Assembly (NCBI GenBank): GCA_029260195.1
Contig: JAJDDS010000556.1
Span: 1 to 8,317 of the forward strand
DNA length: 8,317 nt
DNA from: Phycisphaerae bacterium
GTDB taxonomy: Bacteria; Planctomycetota; Phycisphaerae; UBA1845
Direction of reading: 5' to 3'
The notes below the pieces were generated by a model, which was given only the letters and a program-made list of their open reading frames with translations, was not told the DNA's origin and did no database searches. Of the stretch, positions 1 through 6,423 are shown piece by piece (position 1 is the stretch's first letter; each line of letters begins with the position of its first letter). The position numbers and the translations under genes are program-made.

Positions 1-1547
1 TCGGAGCCGGGGGATACTTCGTTCTGAAGTCCGAGCGGGCAGTCGGTTCGGCGCCGTCGACGGCGGCGGAGAATACCGGCGACTGGTGCGCCGAGCACAA
101 CGTGCCGGAGTCTATCTGCCCGTTCTGCGATCCAGGCCTAATCGAATCGCTGGGGTTCTGCGCGGGGCACGGTGTTCCGGAGGCCTACTGCACGCGGTGC
201 AACCCGGAGGTGATTCCGGCGTTCAAAGCCATCAACGACTGGTGTGCCGAGCACGAACTGCCCGAGTCGCAGTGCGAGATCTGCAACCCACCGCTCGCCG
301 ACGGCGCACAAGACGGCGACCTCGATGACGCTGACGGGCACGGTGTCGACGATGGACACGATCACGCGGCGCATGCCGAATCGGACCCGGACATCAAGCT
401 GGCGGGGTTGGACGAGATTCCGCGAAGCCGACGGTCGCCGTCGGTGAGTTGCGCGACGACGAACATGCGCGTGCGGTTCAAGTCGTCGGAAGTCGCAGCC
501 AACGCCGATCTGAGATTCGTTGACATCAACCGCCGGCCGATCACCGAGACGGTGAACTGCAACGCACAGGTGGCGTACGACGGGAACCGGTACGTGCGTA
601 TCTCGTCGCGCGTGCCCGGGGTGATTCGCACGGTCCGCGCGGATTTGGGTGAGTACGTCGAGACGGGTGACGTGCTGGTGGTGCTGGACTCAGCCGAACT
701 CGCGACAGCCAAGGCGGACTATCTGCAGTCGGTGGCTGTGTTGGGTATGCGAGAGAAGAACTACGCCCGCGAGCGTGAGCTGATGGAACGCGGGGTGTCG
801 ACCGAGAAGGGCGCGATGGAAGCGGAGACGCGGCTGATCGAGGTGCGCATCGCGCTGTCCCGTGCGAAGCAGAAACTGCTCAATCTGGGATTGAACGAGG
901 CGCAAATCGGTGAGGTCACCGAGACGAGCAATACGTCCCCCCTACTGCCGATCATCGCGCCGCAGGACGGCGTCGTCGTCGAGCGGTCGGCGGTTGTCGG
1001 CGAGAGTATTGACCGGACGGCCACGTTGTTCGCGGTGGCGGACACGAGCACGCTGTGGGCGATGATGGACCTTTACGAGGGGGATCTGAGCCACGTTCGT
1101 CGCGGTCAGCCGGTTGTGCTGGCGGTGGACGGGTTACGCGGGGAGACGTTCGGAGGCGAAGTCACCTGGATCAGCCACGAGGTGGACGCGCGGACACGGA
1201 CGATCAAGGCGCGCGCCCGAATTGACAACGAGGATGGACTGCTGCGGGCCAACATGTTCGGCCGGTCGCGAATCACGATCCACGACGCGGAATCGCTCAT
1301 CGTCGTACCCAAGGACGCGGTGCAATGGGAGGGGTGCTGCAACATCGTGTTCGTCCGACACAGCGACACACTCTTCGAGCCGCGTAAAGTGCGTCTTGGT
1401 TCCGAGACGGAGAATCACTACGAAGTGCTCGACGGGCTGGCGATGGCTGAGACTGTCGTGACGCAGGGCAGTTACCTGCTGAAGACGGAGATTCTCAAGG
1501 GCAGTATCGGGACGGGGTGCTGTGAAGTGGAGCATTTGGATAAATAG
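1..1547 (+). CDS. RND heavy-metal efflux periplasmic adaptor (CusB/CzcB type), 5' partial
   Basis: This is the membrane-fusion subunit that links an inner-membrane RND pump to an outer-membrane channel for metal export. The frame is open from base 3 with no stop, so the gene begins before the window. A GTG at 102 is not the start, because it would cut the first of three Cys/His modules in half. The first visible residues (GAGGYFVLKS) look like the end of an N-terminal membrane anchor. Then follow three C-x2-H-x6-C-x2-C modules (81-290), an Asp/His-rich linker (300-392), a lipoyl half-motif with PGVIRTV (about 600-690), a helical hairpin (about 690-895), the second lipoyl half with IIAPQDGVVVE (about 945-1000), a beta-barrel (about 1055-1280) and a membrane-proximal domain to the end. 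Cys pairs occur at 1335-1340 and 1518-1523. Family assignment is firm. The metal is not known; the downstream pump suggests a divalent cation. Confidence 0.93.
   Translation, partial: GAGGYFVLKSERAVGSAPSTAAENTGDWCAEHNVPESICPFCDPGLIESLGFCAGHGVPEAYCTRCNPEVIPAFKAINDWCAEHELPESQCEICNPPLADGAQDGDLDDADGHGVDDGHDHAAHAESDPDIKLAGLDEIPRSRRSPSVSCATTNMRVRFKSSEVAANADLRFVDINRRPITETVNCNAQVAYDGNRYVRISSRVPGVIRTVRADLGEYVETGDVLVVLDSAELATAKADYLQSVAVLGMREKNYARERELMERGVSTEKGAMEAETRLIEVRIALSRAKQKLLNLGLNEAQIGEVTETSNTSPLLPIIAPQDGVVVERSAVVGESIDRTATLFAVADTSTLWAMMDLYEGDLSHVRRGQPVVLAVDGLRGETFGGEVTWISHEVDARTRTIKARARIDNEDGLLRANMFGRSRITIHDAESLIVVPKDAVQWEGCCNIVFVRHSDTLFEPRKVRLGSETENHYEVLDGLAMAETVVTQGSYLLKTEILKGSIGTGCCEVEHLDK
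81..290 (+). other. Three tandem Cys/His modules (C-x2-H-x6-C-x2-C) in the adaptor N-terminus
   Basis: Three copies of an 18-residue module lie at 81-134, 153-206 and 237-290. They read DWCAEHNVPESICPFCDP, GFCAGHGVPEAYCTRCNP and DWCAEHELPESQCEICNP. The invariant positions are Cys, His, Pro-Glu, Cys-x2-Cys and a final Pro. The starts are 24 and 28 residues apart. Three Cys and one His per module is a classic zinc or soft-metal ligand set. The modules would sit in the periplasm, just after the membrane anchor, where they could capture metal and hand it to the pump. Metal binding is inferred from the ligands. I recall related N-termini in some planctomycete and myxobacterial adaptors, but cannot name a defined domain family. 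Confidence 0.85.
300..392 (+). other. Asp/His-rich linker in the adaptor
   Basis: This stretch of 31 codons contains 11 Asp and 4 His, including the run DDGHDHAAH. It separates the Cys/His modules from the lipoyl/barrel body of the adaptor. Such acidic, His-containing linkers often bind divalent cations weakly and are probably disordered. The metal-binding role is inference from composition only. Confidence 0.6.
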
Positions 1548-1591
1548 GCGCGGGGCGTATTCGCCGCGTGGAGCGGGAGATACCGGACATT

Positions 1592-1659
1592 GTCATTCCG
1601 AGCGTAGCGAGAGATCTTGCTGCATACGGGGCAAGATGCTTCGCTTCGCTCAGCATGAC
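1592..1659. repeat. Palindromic interspersed repeat, copy 1
   Basis: This is an imperfect inverted repeat with arms at 1592-1620 (begins GTCATTCCGAGCG) and 1631-1659 (ends CGCTCAGCATGAC), separated by a 10-base loop. The arms match at most positions when one is reverse-complemented. A second copy lies at 6337-6403 in the same orientation, at roughly 87% identity by eye. It sits in the 223-bp gap between the adaptor and pump genes. No T-run follows, so it does not look like a standard terminator. It resembles the dispersed hairpin elements (REP or MITE-like) whose reverse-strand translation gives the familiar spurious peptide HAERSEASCP. That peptide is encoded here on the minus strand. Confidence 0.88.
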
Positions 1660-1761
1660 GCTCAAACTTTGGTGCGCGAATCAGTAGACTTCTAAATATC
1701 CAATGGCGAAAGCTGGAAGACGGATTCACTGATCTGACTTCGACATTCGGCATTCACTCTC

Positions 1762-1766
1762 AGGTG
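1762..1766 (+). promoter_or_regulatory. Weak ribosome binding site for the pump start at 1771
   Basis: AGGTG lies 4-6 bases upstream of the ATG at 1771. Together with the CzcA-like N-terminus encoded from that ATG, it supports 1771 as the original start rather than the in-frame ATGs at 1791 or 1860. Confidence 0.4.
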
Positions 1767-1770
1767 CTCT

Positions 1771-4700
1771 ATGCTTGACGCGGTTATTACATGGTCTCTT
1801 CGCAATCGGCTGATCGTGCTGGTGGCGTCGGCGGTGCTGATACTCACGGTCCGCACGCGATGTCCAATCTCCCGATCGACGCGTTTCCGGATACGACCCC
1901 GGCGCAGGTGCAGATCAATGTGGCGGCTCCGTCGCTGTCGCCGGTCGAGATCGAGCGGCAGATCACGATTCCGGTCGAGCAATCGATCGGCGGGCTACCC
2001 GCTTTGTTCAACGTCCGGTCCATCTCGAAGTTTGGGCTCAGTCAGGTCACGGCGACGTTCGACGACGGGACGGACATCTACTTCGCCCGCCAACTCATCA
2101 ACGAACGGTTGCAGACTGTCGAGTTGCCCGAGGGAATCGGTCGTCCAGAGATGGGGCCGGTCGCCACCGGACTCGGCGAGGTGGTCCACTACGCGGTCAC
2201 CGGGGACGGAAAATCACTCACCGAATTGACCACGATCCACGACTGGATCATCAAGCCGCAACTGCTGTTCGTCGAGGGAGTGGCTGAGGTCAATACGTGG
2301 GGCGGGAAGCGCAAGCAGTTCCAGGTGCAAGTCGATCCCGCGCGACTGGTCAAATTCGACATGACGCTGGACGACGTCATCGAGTCGCTCAAGCGTAACA
2401 ACCAGAGCGTCGGCGGCGGATACATCGCCCGGGCGGGGGAACAACACCTGGTACACGGGATCAGCCTGACCACGAACGTCAAGCAGATTGCCGACGTGGT
2501 CATCACCGCGTTCGACGGCGTGCCGATCCGCATCCGCGACATCGGCGAAGTGATCGAGGGGCACGAAATCCGGCGGGGAGCGGTGACAGCCAACGGGCGT
2601 GGCGAGATCGTGCTCGGGCTGGGCTTCATGCTCATGGGCGAGAACAGCCACGAGGTGACGCGTCGTCTGGAGGAACGGCTGGCGGAGGTAAAGACGTCGC
2701 TGCCCCAGGGCGTGCAGGTCGATATCCTCTACGAGCGGACCGAGTTGGTGGACCGGGTCATCGGCGCGGTTCTGAGGAACTTGCTGGAAGGCGCGCTGCT
2801 GGTCATCGCGGTTCTGTTCGCATTCTTAGGCCATGTCCGCGCGGGGTTGATTGTCGCGCTGGCGATTCCGCTGTGCATGCTGCTGTCGTTCAATTTGATG
2901 CTCCGCACCGGCATCGCAGCCAGTCTGCTCAGTCTGGGCGCGATCGACTTCGGGCTGGTGGTGGATAGCTCGGTCATCATCATCGAAAACAGCGTCCGGC
3001 GGATCGGGCTGGAGTTCGGAAAACGCCCGGTGATCGACATCGTCCGGGACGCGACGATCGAGGTTCGCAAGCCAACCATGTTCGGCGAACTCATCATCAT
3101 GGTGGTCTACCTGCCGATCCTGCTGCTCGAAGGAGTCGAGGGGCAGCTGTTTCGGCCGATGGCGCTAACCGTGATCTTCGCGCTGACCGGTTCTCTCATT
3201 TTCTCGATGACGCTGACTCCGGTGCTGGCGAGTCTGCTGCTGACGCGGCGCATCCGCGCGGGGGAGAACATCATCGTGCGGGCGGTGCAGTGGTTCTATC
3301 GGCCGTGCATTCGGTTGGCGTTGCGCTTTCGATGGACCGTGATCGGGGCTGGGCTCGGCGTGCTGTTCATCGGTTATCTGCTCGCGTCGCAGTTGGGCTC
3401 AACATTCATTCCGCGACTGTACGAGGAGGCGGTCGCGATCAACACGGTGCGGCTGGCGGGTGTATCGCTGGACGAGTCGATCCGATACGGCACGCGGATC
3501 GAGAAGCTGCTGCTGGCGCGGTACCCCGACGAGATTCGCGCCGTGTGGAGTCGTACCGGTACCGCGCAGGTAGCGACCGACGCGATGGGGATGGAGGTCA
3601 CCGACATCTTCATCACGCTCCACCCGCGCGAGACCTGGACACAGGCGCCGACGCAGGCGGAGTTGGTCGAGCACATGAGCGCCGATCTCGAAACCATGCC
3701 GGGGATGCGGGCGATCTTCACGCAGCCGATCGAAATGCGGGTGAACGAGATGACCGCCGGCATCCGGGCGGACGTCGGGGTCAAGCTGTTCGGCGACGAC
3801 ATTGAGGTACTGCGGGCGAAGGCGCAGGAAATTCAGGAACTGCTCGAGACGATTCCCGGAGCGGCTGACGCTTCGCCTGAGCAGATCACCGGGCAGCCCG
3901 TGTTGCAGATTGACGTCGACCAGGACGCGATCGCGCGCTACGGCGTTCCGGCTCGTCATGTCCTCGAAATGGTGGAAGCCATCGGGCAGATCAAAGTGGG
4001 ACAGGTACGCCAGGGGCAGCGGCGTTTCGATCTGGCGGTTCGCCTCGTCGACCGGTACCGCACGGACCCGGAGGCGGTCGGTCGCATTCTGGTGCCTACG
4101 GCTGCCGGCGAGCGGATTCCGCTGTCGCGGCTGGCGCGCATCCGACAGACAGAGGGTCCGTCGACGATCACGCGCGAGGGGCAGAAGCGCCGCATCGTGG
4201 TGCAAGCCAACGTGCGCGGTCGGGATTTGGGGAGTTTCGTCGAGGAGGCGCAACGCCGCATCGGCGAGGAAATCGCGATGCCGCCAGGGTACTACGCGAC
4301 GTTTGGTGGACAGTTCGAGCATCTGAAACGCGCCGGGGATCGCCTGATGATCATCGTTCCGCTGGCGCTGGGGATCATCTTCATGTTGCTGTATCTCAGC
4401 ACTGAGTCGATTCGGGATTCGCTGATCATCGCGACCGGGGCGCCATCGGCTGCGTTCGGAGGTGTCATAGCCCTGACACTTCGGGACATGCCATTCACCG
4501 TCTCAGCCGGTATCGGGTTCGTGGCTGTGTCGGGAGTGGCGATGCTGGCGGGCCTGGTTCTGGTGTCGACGATTCGGCGGAAGCTCGGCGAGGGGATGCC
4601 CGTCGAAGCCGCGATCGAGGAGACTGCGATGATGCGGTTGCGCCCGATTCTGATGACCGGGCTTGTCGCGGCGCTCGGATTCGTGCCGATGGCGTTGAAC

Positions 4701-4844
4701 ACGGGTGTCGGGGCGGAGGTGCAGCGTCCGCTCGCCACCGTCGTCATCGGCGGCATCATCGCGAACAACGTTTTGACGCTGTTGGTCCTCCCCGCGCTCT
4801 ACGCCGCCTTCCCTCCGCGCGTCGGTGAATCGGTGAGCGTCTGA
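1771..4844 (+). CDS. RND heavy-metal efflux pump (CzcA/CusA type), with an apparent frameshift near codon 26
   Basis: This is the proton-driven inner-membrane pump of a tripartite metal exporter. The N-terminus from 1771 (MLDAVITWSLRNRLIVLV) is the typical first transmembrane helix, but its frame fails after about 1848. The rest, from LPIDAFPDTTPAQVQ at about 1869 to the stop at 4842-4844, runs in another frame. Adding one base near 1848-1849 joins them into about 1024 residues, a normal length. The fourth-helix signature DFGLVVDSSVIIIEN (2946-2990) puts Asp393, Asp399 and Glu406 (corrected numbering) at the same spacing as the essential Asp402, Asp408 and Glu415 of Cupriavidus CzcA. The usual Gly-Ala after the second Asp is Ser-Ser here. 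The porter segment NEMTAGIRADVGVKLFGDD is CzcA-like and has Glu where CusA has its Met672 ligand, favouring a divalent metal over copper or silver. The ATG at 1791 would replace the first helix with an unrelated sequence. The cause is either a sequencing error or a real inactivating mutation. Confidence 0.9.
1846..1860 (+). other. Probable single-base deletion (frameshift site)
   Basis: Upstream of this point the CzcA-like reading is in the frame of 1771; downstream it is in the frame of 1860. One missing base, for example a G in the GG at 1848-1849, restores ILTGPHAMSNLPIDAFP. It also gives 33 residues before LPIDAFP, the spacing I recall for CzcA relatives. I see no slippery heptamer or following hairpin that would point to programmed frameshifting. 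Confidence 0.75.
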
Positions 4845-4886
4845 TCCGCTCGACCCGCCGTGATTGAGGATTCGATCGGGCGACGT

Positions 4887-5510
4887 TCAGTCCGTGAGGG
4901 TGCGCAAGATTGCCCGGACGGGGCTGGCGTCGAAGCCGACGAGTTTCAGGGGCAGTGCGATCAACTCGTAGACGCCTTCGGGGACGTCAGACAGCGTGAT
5001 GCCCTCGAGAATCGCCATGTCGTGTCGGAGAAAACACTGATGCGCGGGCAGTTCCTTCGACGAGAAAAGATCGACGCTGGGCGTGTCGATTCCAACGAGA
5101 ATCACGCGGCGATCGTGCAGTCCGTCGATCAGCTCGGGAGCCAACCCCGCGAAGTCCTCATTGAACTGGGTCGGGTCGGGATAGGTGTCGGTCGCGAACA
5201 GAATTCGCGGTTCGTCGATCGGCGCGTCGATCATCGCGGGTGTAACGCGCTCGTTGCGACCGACGTCGACGCGGATCACGCGACATCGACCCAGATAGTA
5301 ATCCAAACTCCGCTGGTCGATCGACGGAGCGTCGGCGCCGTAGTGGTTCGGCCCGTCCGCGTGAGTGCCGAGATGCGCCGTCGCCCGCAACGTCGAAAGC
5401 GTCAGGTTGTCGCCCTTCTTCATGTCGCACAACACTTCGCGCGACGGCGGCGTATCCCCCGGCCACACTTTCAACGACTCGGTGATCGGCGGTGTGATGT
5501 CGTAGATCAT
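4887..5510 (-). CDS. kynB: Kynurenine formamidase (arylformamidase)
   Basis: This cytoplasmic metal-dependent cyclase-family hydrolase converts N-formylkynurenine to kynurenine and formate, the second step of tryptophan degradation. The protein is 207 residues, normal for KynB. It starts MIYDITPPI and has VWPGDTPP at 15-22, a family hallmark. The signature HLGTHADGPNH at 46-56 supplies His46, His50 and Asp52. His157 and Glu169 keep the 12-residue spacing of the remaining metal ligands in characterised KynB, and His56 matches the catalytic His. Its start lies 9 bases after the kynA stop, so the two are surely cotranscribed. I see no clear Shine-Dalgarno sequence before its ATG, so translational coupling to kynA is likely. 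It ends 42 bases from the convergent pump gene. Confidence 0.95.
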   Translation of the reverse strand: MIYDITPPITESLKVWPGDTPPSREVLCDMKKGDNLTLSTLRATAHLGTHADGPNHYGADAPSIDQRSLDYYLGRCRVIRVDVGRNERVTPAMIDAPIDEPRILFATDTYPDPTQFNEDFAGLAPELIDGLHDRRVILVGIDTPSVDLFSSKELPAHQCFLRHDMAILEGITLSDVPEGVYELIALPLKLVGFDASPVRAILRTLTD

Positions 5511-5519
5511 GGCGACACG

Positions 5520-6302
5520 CTACAGGCGATGGCGGACCGACCACATCTCCGGGAAGACCGGCTGAAAAAGCGTGGACCGCAGGAATTCCACCCCGGACGA
5601 ACCGCCCGAGCCCGGTTTCGATCCGATGGTGCGCTCGACCATCTTGACATGCCGGTACCTCCATTCCTGCAGCCCCTCGTCGAAGTCGGTCATCAGCTCG
5701 AAGAGACTCTTAGAGCTTGGATCGCTGCGGTAGAGGCGTTCGATGGCGTCCTCGATGGCCTTGCTGGGAATCGTCGACGCGGTGACGTCCTTGCTCTTGA
5801 TCTCGGCTGGTATCTCGACGCCGCGGGCTGCGAGGAAATCGTAAAAGTGGTCGATGACCGTCCGCTCGTTGAACCGTCGCTCCAGCGCGGCGTGCGCGGC
5901 GGAGTTAGGTTGGTGGTACTCGAGCATCTCTTCGCGCTTGTAGCCCAGCACGAATTCGAACTCGCGGAATTGGGCGGACTGGAAACCGGATGCGGTATCC
6001 AACCGGTCGCGAAAGCTGGTGAACCCCATCGGCGTCATTGTCTCGAGCACGTCGAGTTGGCTGACCAGCGTCTTCATGACCGTGCGCGCCCGCTGAAACG
6101 TCGCGACGGCGCCATACAGGTCGTCGTCGCTGAGTTGGCTCTTGACCCTGTCGAACTCGTGCAGGAGCAGCTTGAACCAGAGCTCATAGACCTGATGAAT
6201 GATGATGAAGAGCATCTCGTCGTGCTCGGGCGGGTCGGACTTGACCTCCTGAAGCGCGATCAGCTCACGGACCTTCAGGTAGTTTTCGTAGGTTACGGAC
6301 AT
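5520..6302 (-). CDS. kynA: Tryptophan 2,3-dioxygenase
   Basis: This heme enzyme opens the indole ring of L-tryptophan with O2 to give N-formylkynurenine, the first step of the pathway. From the ATG at 6302-6300 the protein is 260 residues, slightly short for bacterial members (about 280-300) because both ends are trimmed. Hallmarks are EHDEMLFIIIHQ at 26-37 (His27 aligns with the distal His55 of the Xanthomonas enzyme), FRDRLDTASGFQS at 97-109 with the substrate-carboxylate Arg98, WRYRHVKMVER at 214-224 with proximal heme ligand His218, and GSGGSSG at 231-237. That last motif is usually GTGGSSG, so Thr is replaced by Ser232 and the hydroxyl is kept. The frame stays open to an ATG at 6443, but that extension reads through the palindromic repeat and is not conserved. 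GGAGA at 6307-6311 supports the start chosen. Confidence 0.96.
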   Translation of the reverse strand: MSVTYENYLKVRELIALQEVKSDPPEHDEMLFIIIHQVYELWFKLLLHEFDRVKSQLSDDDLYGAVATFQRARTVMKTLVSQLDVLETMTPMGFTSFRDRLDTASGFQSAQFREFEFVLGYKREEMLEYHQPNSAAHAALERRFNERTVIDHFYDFLAARGVEIPAEIKSKDVTASTIPSKAIEDAIERLYRSDPSSKSLFELMTDFDEGLQEWRYRHVKMVERTIGSKPGSGGSSGVEFLRSTLFQPVFPEMWSVRHRL

Positions 6303-6306
6303 AGCG

Positions 6307-6311
6307 TCTCC
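6307..6311 (-). promoter_or_regulatory. Ribosome binding site of kynA
   Basis: GGAGA on the minus strand lies 4 bases before the ATG at 6302-6300. It decides between this start and the longer open frame to 6443, and the family N-terminus (VTYENYLKVRELIALQ) begins just after it. Confidence 0.65.
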
Positions 6312-6336
6312 ACGCAAAGCGTGCACAGTGAAAGTT

Positions 6337-6403
6337 GTCATTCCAAGCGCAGCGAGGAATCTTGCCGCATCCGGGCAGGATGCTTCGCTTCGCTGAGCAT
6401 GAC
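6337..6403. repeat. Palindromic interspersed repeat, copy 2
   Basis: The arms are 6337-6365 (begins GTCATTCCAAGCG) and 6376-6403 (ends CGCTGAGCATGAC), with a 10-base loop between them. It is the same element as at 1592-1659, in the same orientation, with about eight differences and one single-base gap. It fills much of the 121-bp gap between kmo and kynA and would be transcribed as a hairpin inside the kyn mRNA. It could affect mRNA processing or the balance between upstream and downstream genes, but nothing in the sequence shows this. The open frame through it encodes CHAQRSEASCP, the common spurious product of such elements. Confidence 0.88.
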
Positions 6404-6423
6404 ATTTGATGTTGCGTGCCCCA

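Noticed and set aside
87..290. Cys pairs as c-type cytochrome heme sites
   Set aside because: The heme motif is C-x2-C-H. Here each C-x2-C is followed by Asp or Asn then Pro, and the His lies before the pair.
1592..1659. CRISPR repeat or rho-independent terminator
   Set aside because: There is no array of equal spacers and no T-run after the stem; the second copy in an unrelated locus favours a dispersed repeat.
1669..1698. Promoter for the pump gene (TTGGTG, 18 bases, TAAATA)
   Set aside because: Each hexamer matches the sigma-70 consensus at only three of six positions, which is what chance would give.
3399..4322. Minus-strand open frame of 307 codons inside the pump gene
   Set aside because: It lies wholly antisense to the conserved RND porter region, with low-complexity Arg/Leu/His composition and no recognisable domain.
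4845..4886. Shared bidirectional terminator between the convergent pump and kynB genes
   Set aside because: Only short, interrupted complementarity (CCCG with CGGG) is present, without a T-run on either strand.
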